From an uncultured Bacteroidales bacterium (lineage in GTDB: Bacteria > Bacteroidota > Bacteroidia > Bacteroidales > UBA932): a stretch of 64,000 nt of DNA. A program made the translations under genes and the position numbers. The DNA is taken from NCBI GenBank assembly GCA_900319405.1, contig ONOH01000002.1, forward strand, positions 51,883-115,882, given 5' to 3'. Every line of letters starts with the position of its first letter. Position 1 is the first letter of the stretch. Below, piece by piece: positions 1 to 7,719 of the stretch. The notes beneath the pieces are model-generated. The model was not told the DNA's origin. It did not search any database and was given only the letters and a program-made list of their open reading frames with translations.

Positions 1-462
1 GTTTTCCTCGGCGCAGGAGGTGAGGGGAAACTCCAGGTCTCCGCCCAGACCCCGGGCCCGGAGGTCCCAGTTGAGGGTGGTATCGGCAGCCAGATAGGCG
101 TGCTCCGGCACGTCGGTGGTGCCTTCGTAACGGGCCATCATGGTAACGCGTGTCCCGGCTTTCCGAAGGGCGTTCATCACCTCTTCCGACAGCATGGAGG
201 TCATGGCCCAGAGGGTATTGTGTCCAGCTACCAGCGCACTGTCCGGGCAGCGCCAGGAACTGCAAAGCGGGATGCCGTTGACATCTACATATTTTTTATA
301 CCAGGGATCCAGGTGGAGGGAATCCGGAGGCGTAGTAATCACGCACTCCGGAACACCCAATGCTTCTACAAAGTCCACCTGCGTCACGGCCGCTTTTTGG
401 GGGCCCTTGCAGCCCAGAATCAGGGCTGCAAGCACCACAACGGGAAGGAACAAGCGTCTCAT
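1..462 (-). CDS. Partial lipoprotein of unknown function (C-terminus beyond window)
   Basis: The reading frame opens with a lipoprotein signal (positively charged start, hydrophobic stretch, LILGC lipobox) and runs off the left edge after 154 codons. The visible mature part includes the stretches MMARYEGTTDVPEHAYL and WDLRARGLGG, and ends in TSCAEEN. I recall similar strings in secreted proteins of unknown function, but I cannot name a family. It starts 3 bp after the pruA stop, so it is probably the second gene of a pruA transcript. Role unknown; an envelope location is inferred from the signal. Confidence 0.7.
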   Translation of the reverse strand, partial: MRRLFLPVVVLAALILGCKGPQKAAVTQVDFVEALGVPECVITTPPDSLHLDPWYKKYVDVNGIPLCSSWRCPDSALVAGHNTLWAMTSMLSEEVMNALRKAGTRVTMMARYEGTTDVPEHAYLAADTTLNWDLRARGLGGDLEFPLTSCAEEN

Positions 463-465
463 AGG

Positions 466-2091
466 CTACTTCATATAGGTGTAACGATAGTCCGTCGGAC
501 TCACCAGGGTTTCCTTGATCACTCTGGGGATGATCCAGCGGATAAGGTTGAACTCACCGCCGGCCTTGTCGTTGGTACCACTGGCGCGGGCGCCGCCGAA
601 AGGCTGGTTGCCCACCACGGCTCCGGTGGGTTTGTCGTTGATGTAGAAGTTGCCGGCCGCGTAGCGCAGGTCGTGGGCAATTTTCTCCACCGCCAGGCGG
701 TCCTGGCCGAACACGGCGCCCGTGAGGCCGTACGGGGAGGTGCCGTCGCAAAGCTTGACAGCCTCTTCCAGCTTGTCATCGTCGTAAGGATAGACGGTGA
801 GCACCGGGCCGAAGATTTCCTCTTCCATGCTCTTGAAATGAGGATTTGTGGTTTCGATGATGGTAGGTTCCACAAAGTAGCCCACGCTCTTGTCGCGCTT
901 TCCGCCCATCACCACCTTGGCGTCGGCGGCGGCTTCGGCATAGGAAATATAATCGTTGATGTTGTCCCAGGAGGCTTCGTCGATGACGGCGTTGATGAAG
1001 TTGGCGTGGTCCATCACGTCTCCCATCTTCACCTCGGAAGCATACTGCTTCACGATACCCAGCACCTCGGGCCACAGGCTCTTGGGCACGTACATGCGGG
1101 AAGCGGCCGAACACTTCTGGCCCTGGAACTCGAAGGCTCCGCAGAAGGCGGCGGTGGCGACGGCCTTGGCATCGGCCGAAGGGTGTACAAAGATGAAGTC
1201 CTTGCCGCCGGTTTCTCCGACCAGGCGGGGGTAGCTCACATAATGACCCAGGTTCTCGCCGGCCTGGCGCCAGAGGTTGTTGAAGGTACCCGTGGAACCG
1301 GTGAAATGGATACCGGCAAACCACTTGGAAGAGGTAGCCACCTTGCCGATGAGGGCGCCGCTGCCCGGCAGGAAATTAATCACACCGTCCGGCAGACCGG
1401 CCTCCTTGTACAGTTGCATGAGGTAATAGTTGCTGAGGGTGGCGGTGGTGGAAGGCTTCCACAGGGCCACGTTGCCCAGCAGGACCGGAGTCATGCACAG
1501 ATTGGAGGCGATGGAGGTGAAGTTGAACGGAGTCACCGCCAGGATGAAACCCTCCAGGGGACGGAACTCCATGTGGTTGATGTTCATATAGCCGTCCTTG
1601 GGCTGCATCGCATAAATCTTGGAGGCATAGTGGACGTTGTAGCGGAAAAAGTCGATGGTCTCGCAGGCGCTGTCAATCTCGGCCTGGTAGATGTTCTTGC
1701 TCTGGCCCAGCATCGTGGCAGCGTTGAGGATGGGACGGTACTTGGTGGCCAGCAGTTCCGCCATTTTGAGGACGATGGCGGCGCGGGTGGTCCAGGGCGT
1801 CTCGCTCCAGATTTTATGGGCTTCCATAGCGGCATCGACAGCCATCTGGACTTCCTTTTCCCCTACTTTGTGGAAAGTGGCCAGCACGTGATTGTGGTCG
1901 TGCGGGCATACCACTTTGCCCGTATTTCCGGTGCGGATTTCCTTTCCGCCGATGATGATGGGGATATCCACCACCGTGTTGAATTGGCGTTTGAGCTCTG
2001 CGTCCAGGGCAATGCGCTCCGGAGAGCCTTCCAGATAAGCCTTCACCGGCTCATTGGCCGGCACCGGGAAATTGATGATTGCGTTGTTCAT
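466..2091 (-). CDS. pruA: L-glutamate gamma-semialdehyde (1-pyrroline-5-carboxylate) dehydrogenase
   Basis: This NAD-dependent aldehyde dehydrogenase oxidises glutamate-5-semialdehyde (from P5C) to glutamate, the last step of proline catabolism, in the cytoplasm. The 541-residue length is normal for the stand-alone Bacteroidota enzyme. Family signatures are visible: the FTGSTGTF cofactor loop, the LVGETGGKD segment with the general-base glutamate, and the FQGQKCSA segment with the nucleophilic cysteine. No proline dehydrogenase is visible in the window. It has its own -7 box and a palindrome upstream. Its position next to a locus with a proline-type dipeptidyl peptidase may be functional, since proline or hydroxyproline would be a product, but this is inference. 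Confidence 0.93.
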   Translation of the reverse strand: MNNAIINFPVPANEPVKAYLEGSPERIALDAELKRQFNTVVDIPIIIGGKEIRTGNTGKVVCPHDHNHVLATFHKVGEKEVQMAVDAAMEAHKIWSETPWTTRAAIVLKMAELLATKYRPILNAATMLGQSKNIYQAEIDSACETIDFFRYNVHYASKIYAMQPKDGYMNINHMEFRPLEGFILAVTPFNFTSIASNLCMTPVLLGNVALWKPSTTATLSNYYLMQLYKEAGLPDGVINFLPGSGALIGKVATSSKWFAGIHFTGSTGTFNNLWRQAGENLGHYVSYPRLVGETGGKDFIFVHPSADAKAVATAAFCGAFEFQGQKCSAASRMYVPKSLWPEVLGIVKQYASEVKMGDVMDHANFINAVIDEASWDNINDYISYAEAAADAKVVMGGKRDKSVGYFVEPTIIETTNPHFKSMEEEIFGPVLTVYPYDDDKLEEAVKLCDGTSPYGLTGAVFGQDRLAVEKIAHDLRYAAGNFYINDKPTGAVVGNQPFGGARASGTNDKAGGEFNLIRWIIPRVIKETLVSPTDYRYTYMK

Positions 2092-2109
2092 AAATGTGTT
2101 ATTAATGTG

Positions 2110-2130
2110 TTTAATATTTCCAATATTAAA
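2110..2130. promoter_or_regulatory. Perfect 9-bp palindrome at the pruA transcription start
   Basis: TTTAATATT and AATATTAAA are separated by TCC and sit just downstream of the pruA -7 box, about where transcription should start. This is a typical repressor-operator position. An mRNA 5' hairpin is the alternative. Confidence 0.5.
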
Positions 2131-2135
2131 GTCTT

Positions 2136-2143
2136 CAAATATA
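2136..2143 (-). promoter_or_regulatory. pruA -7 promoter box (TATATTTG)
   Basis: It matches the Bacteroidota -7 consensus TAnnTTTG on the minus strand, 44 bp upstream of the pruA ATG. No clear TTTG lies 19 bp further upstream, so factor-assisted initiation is possible. Confidence 0.55.
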
Positions 2144-2169
2144 AGGATTATTTCCGAGAAAAAGAAAGC

Positions 2170-4215
2170 CTAAAGATACTTGTAAGTGATGATGAAGTCA
2201 AAGGTTCGGGACCCGACGGCCAACTTGTTGCGAAAGACAAGGGTTCTGCCCTTGGCAGCCGCCACACGATCCGGATGCATCCCCACAAAAAAACGGCCCT
2301 GGTTTTCTCCCTTTCCATTGGGATCGCCGTCGTAAGTAATGGTATTGCCGTCCTTATCCTTTTTCCCACCCCAGACATACCACTGCCAAAAAGCCGTTCC
2401 ACTACTCCAGGTGCAGGATTCCCCATTCATATCCACCCACATGCCAGGCTTGTAGGAAGTCATGTCCGCCTTGGTGCCGTCCGGATTGTAACAAGTGAAA
2501 CTGCGCTCGTCCAACTGGCGTACATCCGCAGCGATGAAAGCATTCACTTTGTCCACAGGCAGTTCGAAATGCCCCAGCTCAAAACCTCCGCGGGCGGCCG
2601 CTTCGTCGGTATCGATATTCACGTTTACCGAGATGGTGTTTCCGGAAAGGGCCCAGGAGTAGGTACTGCCCAGCCCTGCGCCTTCCAGGTTTCCGCTGGA
2701 GGGAGCCGTCATATCCAGAACCTGGTCATCGGCCATACATTTTATCTTGTAGGGCCAGATGCGGTCGTTGGCGTTGTTGTCGTCCCAAAGGTGGGAAATA
2801 TAGGAAATGGGCGTACAGGCCACTACCGCCCACACATACGCAGCATCGGAAGGGACCGTCCAACTGGCCACAGCAACATTTCCCGTTGCGGCCGACGCCA
2901 TAACAGGAGCGCTGTAGCTGCGGGTGGACATATCTTCTCCCAACGACACGAATCCCACCGTCCAGCCGGCCACGGAAGCATCTCCGCTTTTGTTGAAACC
3001 GGCCTGGTTGGGAAGGCCCGAAAAATGGGCCGTAAGTTCCTGACCTGGTGCCACACTCAGGCGGATGAGATTGAAGCCGCTTGCCTCCGGCGCCTTGGAG
3101 GGATCCACCAGATAATAACCCTCGCCCGCATCGTTTCCTTTCCAGGATACAGCGCCGGCATATTTTACACCGTCTGTGCGGGTCTGCTGGAAATCCCAGG
3201 TGGCAACCCGCGCAGCATAATCGTACAACTGGGCATTGAATTCCTCGATTCCGAGGCCATATGCCGCCATATAAGCCTCCAGGGCATCCTTGGGCCTGCG
3301 GGCTGTCCTCCACACATTGGCCACGGCGTCAATCCCGTATTTGTCCACCCAGTAATAATGGAAGAAATAACTGCCGTAACGCATATCCTCGTGGGCGAAA
3401 TGCCGATGGCAATTGTCGCAGAATCCGGCGAAATTATAATTGGTAAAGGTTTCTTCCGGCACCATCTGATAAGCCTGCCATTGGGCGGTCTGTTCCCAGA
3501 ATGTACTCCCCTTCCCCTGGTCGTAGCGAAAGGCTGCCGTGTTGATGTCGGTCACTTCCTTGTTAAGTACCAGATCGCAGGCGGTCTGGTACTGGAAACT
3601 ATGACCAATCTCGTGAGCCACGGTGGAGCGGCTGTTGGCCGCCTCCGGATTCACCCACAGACAGCCGGTAATGTTGTCGTCCGGACCGGAACCATAAGCG
3701 GCCCATTCTGTCTGGTGCCAAAGGAATATCTGAAATTTATAGCTGTCCAGATAGGATTTTTTCTCGGGCGTAAAATGGGCGAACTTAAGGGTGTTCACGT
3801 AATAGGCATAAATCTCCTCGCACCAGGACAGAAAAGAGTCCGTATCCAGATGATAGGGGCTGGCACTCTCGTCCGGAGTCTTGTCGCCGAAATCCCTGTC
3901 CCAGAAAAGGATAAAATGTTCACTCTGCTTGCTGCGGCCGAAATAGTACAGGCTCTCCGGCTTGAGCGGATCATAGAATGTGCCGGTCACCGTCCATCCG
4001 CGTTCCGCCTTGTAGAACTCGGAGGTCATATAGATCTTCTCGTAATTGGGAACGTCCGAGGGTTTGAGCCCCTTATCCGTCTCCGGTTCCACCTGTTTTT
4101 CCTCCTCCGGTTTTTTCCCATCCGGAGAGCCGGGATTGAAAGGCTCTTTCCCGCAGGAAACGGACAGGAGAACTCCTGCCAGCAGCAGGGCAAACAACGA
4201 TTTTAGCGTTTTCAC
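2170..4215 (-). CDS. Lipoprotein with HEIGH zincin-like DUF6055 domain and C-terminal DUF4859 module
   Basis: The 681-residue lipoprotein has a signal ending SVSC (Cys 21). The central region has the conserved SEHFILFWD motif and HEIGH at residues 201-205, the HExxH zinc-binding pattern, with a conserved FWEQTAQW glutamate (241) 36 residues on that could be the third ligand of a gluzincin. The last ~130 residues are a DUF4859 module (SYKPGMWVD, FWQWYVWG). It is paralogous to the genes at 30056 and 31891, differing by having no BACON domain. It is the last gene of the minus-strand operon. A surface metallopeptidase or glycopeptidase role is inferred; DUF6055 has no activity known to me. Confidence 0.85.
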   Translation of the reverse strand: MKTLKSLFALLLAGVLLSVSCGKEPFNPGSPDGKKPEEEKQVEPETDKGLKPSDVPNYEKIYMTSEFYKAERGWTVTGTFYDPLKPESLYYFGRSKQSEHFILFWDRDFGDKTPDESASPYHLDTDSFLSWCEEIYAYYVNTLKFAHFTPEKKSYLDSYKFQIFLWHQTEWAAYGSGPDDNITGCLWVNPEAANSRSTVAHEIGHSFQYQTACDLVLNKEVTDINTAAFRYDQGKGSTFWEQTAQWQAYQMVPEETFTNYNFAGFCDNCHRHFAHEDMRYGSYFFHYYWVDKYGIDAVANVWRTARRPKDALEAYMAAYGLGIEEFNAQLYDYAARVATWDFQQTRTDGVKYAGAVSWKGNDAGEGYYLVDPSKAPEASGFNLIRLSVAPGQELTAHFSGLPNQAGFNKSGDASVAGWTVGFVSLGEDMSTRSYSAPVMASAATGNVAVASWTVPSDAAYVWAVVACTPISYISHLWDDNNANDRIWPYKIKCMADDQVLDMTAPSSGNLEGAGLGSTYSWALSGNTISVNVNIDTDEAAARGGFELGHFELPVDKVNAFIAADVRQLDERSFTCYNPDGTKADMTSYKPGMWVDMNGESCTWSSGTAFWQWYVWGGKKDKDGNTITYDGDPNGKGENQGRFFVGMHPDRVAAAKGRTLVFRNKLAVGSRTFDFIITYKYL

Positions 4216-4237
4216 AATCGAACGATGGTTGGTCTGG

Positions 4238-4269
4238 CGACTGTGGGGCCGGTCAGGGCCCCGCAGTCG
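4238..4269. other. Intercistronic GC-rich hairpin
   Basis: A 13-bp stem (12 Watson-Crick pairs and one G-T) encloses a 6-nt loop between the DUF4859 gene and the DUF6055 gene of the operon. No T-run follows on the minus strand, so it looks like an mRNA-processing or stability hairpin or a partial attenuator rather than a strong terminator. Confidence 0.5.
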
Positions 4270-4281
4270 AAAAGGAGAAAT

Positions 4282-5994
4282 CTACTCGGCAATGCGGATG
4301 GTGACATTCCACTCCTTGCCGTAGAGAATATTTTTGGAGGTACCTTCATCACCCACGGCGAACTCATAACCTGGGTTGTTGCCCAGCAGCATCAGGTTCG
4401 GGATAGCGTATTCGTAGGTTTCTGCGGTATAGTACTGCCAGAAGGAATAACCGGAGCTCCAGTCCTTGACAGAACCGTCCTTCCCATACCACTGGCCGGG
4501 AGCATAAGAAGACCAGCTTTCCTGCTGGGTGCCACTCTCGTCAAGCGGATAGAAGTCGGCAATGGTAGCCTCGTCGATGGTGATGTCGAAGAAGTTGTTG
4601 ATGTAGACTTCATTGACGGCGATACCATACCAGTTCCAGCTGTCATCAAATGCGGCCAGGGAGACATCCGTGGTAAAGTTGAAACCCTTATCATCCAGCT
4701 TCCAACTGTAGCTATGCGGGCCCATACGACCTTCCTTGGCGGTAAGCATCGAATCGTGGAAGTGGACGGAAACCGTCATCAGTTTGTCTCCCAGCTGCGC
4801 CTTGGAAACCACCGTCTGACCGGCAACCGTGGACACATTCCCCGGATTCACGCCCACTACCAGAAGTCCCTCGGTGAAGTGGCCGTCGTACTTGTTGTCG
4901 CCGAACTGGTACTGCCAGTAGAATACACCCTGCCAGTTGGTGGCGTTGCCATCGGCATCCACCCATTGTCCGGGAGCATAAGACGTCCATTCCTCCAAAG
5001 CGGTACCGTCTGCCGCAAGCGGATGGAAATAAGCCAGGTCGGTCAGCGCGCCCATATCGTCAATCCCCAGATAGGAAGTCATGACTTCCGGGTTGATGAC
5101 GATACCCAGCAAGCCCCAGTCCTCGATCGGTTCTTCCTCCGTGGAAACCAGATCCACATCAACGTGGAGACCTTCCTCGTCGAAGTACCAGCTCCACTGG
5201 TGGTTGCCCTCCACACCGGAGGAATAGGAGTATCCGCCCAGACCGGAGTCCATGGGTTCATCCTGATACCCCTCGGTTTCAGGGAGAGGTTCCGGCGTAT
5301 AGTCGGAATACTTGATGTTCACGATGAAGTCATAACTTTCTCCACCGGCGATGAGCTTGGCCTTGGAGGTAACGGTAGTGCCCGAAAGGTCATTTGCCTT
5401 TCCGGCTACATTGCCCGGATTTCCACCCACGAGGAACAGACCGTTGTACTGCTTGTCGGTTCCCTCGCCGTAGTCGTAGAAGATGCCTTCACGGCCTGTC
5501 CAGATGTACCACTGCCAGTAGTTGACACCACCGGACCCGGAGGCTGTTCCGTCGGCATTGATCCACATACCCGGTTTGTAGGAGGTCCAGACGGCGTGGT
5601 TTTCACCATAGTCCAGTTTGGAACCGTCCGGCTCTACACCATAGAAGTTGTCCTCCGTCGTATCGGAAGTGACCAGGATGCCCAGATAGTCATTGATGGA
5701 ATTGATATCCAGGAAGAAGTAACCCAACTCCCAGTTCCCGCCTTCAATGTATTCTTCCAGGTCGAAGCCGATGTTGACAACGATGGCATTGTCCTTGGCC
5801 TCCCAGGAATAAGTGCTTTTGAGCTGTTTTTGCTCGCCGATGGCACCGGTCACCAAGTTGCCGGAACCTTCATAGGTAATCTCCGGCTGAGGGCGTTCCA
5901 CCATGGGAACGTCCGGGTTCAGCTTGGTCTCGTTGAGGTTGCAGCTTACCAGCGCCAAGGCTGCCGCCGCAATCATATAGAAAGACTTTTTCAT
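4282..5994 (-). CDS. Lipoprotein with three DUF4859 modules (SusE/F-like position)
   Basis: The start chosen is the MKKSFY methionine, which gives a clean lipoprotein signal ending VSC; an ATG 9 nt upstream is possible. The protein is almost entirely three DUF4859-type beta modules (roughly residues 45-230, 250-420 and 430-570). Each carries the pattern W(T/S)SY(K/A)PG(M/Q)W followed by an aromatic FWQY/YWQWY strand and a Gly-Asn-Pro-Gly turn. It directly follows susD (12-21 bp gap depending on start), the slot normally filled by surface glycan-binding proteins. Binding of the locus substrate at the cell surface is the likely role; the ligand is unknown. Confidence 0.85.
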   Translation of the reverse strand: MKKSFYMIAAAALALVSCNLNETKLNPDVPMVERPQPEITYEGSGNLVTGAIGEQKQLKSTYSWEAKDNAIVVNIGFDLEEYIEGGNWELGYFFLDINSINDYLGILVTSDTTEDNFYGVEPDGSKLDYGENHAVWTSYKPGMWINADGTASGSGGVNYWQWYIWTGREGIFYDYGEGTDKQYNGLFLVGGNPGNVAGKANDLSGTTVTSKAKLIAGGESYDFIVNIKYSDYTPEPLPETEGYQDEPMDSGLGGYSYSSGVEGNHQWSWYFDEEGLHVDVDLVSTEEEPIEDWGLLGIVINPEVMTSYLGIDDMGALTDLAYFHPLAADGTALEEWTSYAPGQWVDADGNATNWQGVFYWQYQFGDNKYDGHFTEGLLVVGVNPGNVSTVAGQTVVSKAQLGDKLMTVSVHFHDSMLTAKEGRMGPHSYSWKLDDKGFNFTTDVSLAAFDDSWNWYGIAVNEVYINNFFDITIDEATIADFYPLDESGTQQESWSSYAPGQWYGKDGSVKDWSSGYSFWQYYTAETYEYAIPNLMLLGNNPGYEFAVGDEGTSKNILYGKEWNVTIRIAE

Positions 5995-6015
5995 ATCGTT
6001 CATAGATTAGTTGGA

Positions 6016-7707
6016 TCAATAACCGGGATTCTGCTTCAGATTGGGGTTGGTGTTCAGCACATCCAGCGGAATCGGGAAGATGGAAGTATGACCGTCCGGA
6101 ATGGCCTCGTGGTTGAACCAGTTCTTGGTGGAGAAGGTTCCGAAGCGGATCATCTGCTGGCGGCGGAGACCCTCCAGGGCAAATTCCCAGCCCCATTCAT
6201 CATACATACCTCCCAGGAATACGGCCGTTCCGTCCTGACCGGACTGGACGGGCGTCTGGGAAGCTTCCAGGGCTTCCACCACCGAGGACCAGTCGTGCGT
6301 AGCGTCGCACTGGGTCCACATATCATAGGTGGCGGCCCCCCAGGGAACCAGACCGTACACCATCTTGGTATTGGCGCGAAGCGTGGCCTCGTCCGTTGCA
6401 GGAGCGACGCGGGTGCGCACGGCATTCACCAGGTCTGCAGCCTTGTTTCCCCTGGTACTGGATTCACCGCGAAGGATGCATTCGGCTGCCGTATAATAGG
6501 CCTCGGCCAGACGGAAGTAAGGGACATCGTTGGTGAAGTAGGAAGGATCACTGGTGTCCGGTTCATACTTCTGCTGACGCAGGCCATAGTCGATGGAGGT
6601 CATGGACTGGCCTGCATCGTTCTTGCTGGTCAACGAAGGAAGGTAGTTCAGGTTGGTCCAGACGATGGTGCCGCTGGGATCCAGGGCAGGGCCGTACATC
6701 CAGGTGAGTTCCTTGCGGGTGTCTCCGGGCTGGTAAGACTTTACGAACTGCGGATTGGCGCAGCTTCCTCCCCAGCACTGGAAAGCCCAGCCGAAATGAT
6801 TCTTGGATACGGGAGGATACCATTTGCGGCACTGGGAGAACACATGGCCGCCGGTCGTATGCGTGGAACCGTCGTAAGGAATGGCAAACATCACCTCGGT
6901 GTTGGCCGAACTCAGTGCTACGGAGAAGTTCTCCTTGTAGGTAGGAGAAAGGGCATAGGGGCTGTCGGAGATGATTTCCTCGGCAATGGCAAGGGCCTCC
7001 TTGTACATCTTGCGGCCCACATAGACATCGGCATTGAGATATACGCGCATCAGAATCATGCTGGTGCTCCAGTGGTTCAGACGAGTATAGGTAGCCGAAC
7101 TCTTCTCCTTGGTGAGCAGTCCGCCTCCAAGAACCTCCTTGAGCTCCGTTACCACAAAGTTGAAAACTTCTTCACGCGTGGCCTGCTCGGGCACCTTGTC
7201 GGTGAAGGCCGTAACGATGGGCACATTGGCATGGGTGTCCAGAAGGATGGAATACCACAGGGCGCGGACGGCTCTAAGCTCAGCGATCATGGCTTCGGAG
7301 GCTTCTCCCGCATTCAGGGCGCCGCTCTCAATCTGGTCTTTGACGCGGTTGCAATTGTTGATACCCTTGTAACAGGTCTCATAAGTGTTCCAAGGCTGCC
7401 ATTCCTCGGCATCCCAGGTATGCTTGTGCATACGCTGGTAAGTACCGCCGTCATCCCAGCCGTTGGGGCGGACGGGGGTAATGATGACATCGGCCGGTTC
7501 TTCCTGGGCATCGAAGCCGCCCTGCCAATCGAACCAATAGGCGAGCTCGGTGTAGGCACTGGCCAGATAGGCCGCTACGTCCTGGTCCGAAGGCTCGAAC
7601 TTTTCCTGCAGGATTTCCGAATAAGGAACCTCGTCCAGGTTAAAGCATGCGGTGCAAAGTCCCGAAGCAGCTATAAGGGCAAGAATGCTGTATTTAATCT
7701 TTTTCAT
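6016..7707 (-). CDS. SusD/RagB-family outer-membrane lipoprotein
   Basis: The 563-residue protein has a lipoprotein signal ending CTAC, then the TPR-rich SusD fold. Visible family hallmarks are the early YKGINNCNRV region, the RALWYSILLDTHANVPIV segment, and the C-terminal FPIPLDVLNTNPNLKQNPGY tail typical of SusD proteins. It caps the partner SusC and binds the substrate at the cell surface. It lies 12 bp downstream of susC and is followed at once by the DUF4859 lipoprotein. Confidence 0.95.
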   Translation of the reverse strand: MKKIKYSILALIAASGLCTACFNLDEVPYSEILQEKFEPSDQDVAAYLASAYTELAYWFDWQGGFDAQEEPADVIITPVRPNGWDDGGTYQRMHKHTWDAEEWQPWNTYETCYKGINNCNRVKDQIESGALNAGEASEAMIAELRAVRALWYSILLDTHANVPIVTAFTDKVPEQATREEVFNFVVTELKEVLGGGLLTKEKSSATYTRLNHWSTSMILMRVYLNADVYVGRKMYKEALAIAEEIISDSPYALSPTYKENFSVALSSANTEVMFAIPYDGSTHTTGGHVFSQCRKWYPPVSKNHFGWAFQCWGGSCANPQFVKSYQPGDTRKELTWMYGPALDPSGTIVWTNLNYLPSLTSKNDAGQSMTSIDYGLRQQKYEPDTSDPSYFTNDVPYFRLAEAYYTAAECILRGESSTRGNKAADLVNAVRTRVAPATDEATLRANTKMVYGLVPWGAATYDMWTQCDATHDWSSVVEALEASQTPVQSGQDGTAVFLGGMYDEWGWEFALEGLRRQQMIRFGTFSTKNWFNHEAIPDGHTSIFPIPLDVLNTNPNLKQNPGY

Positions 7708-7719
7708 ATCCTCTTCAAA

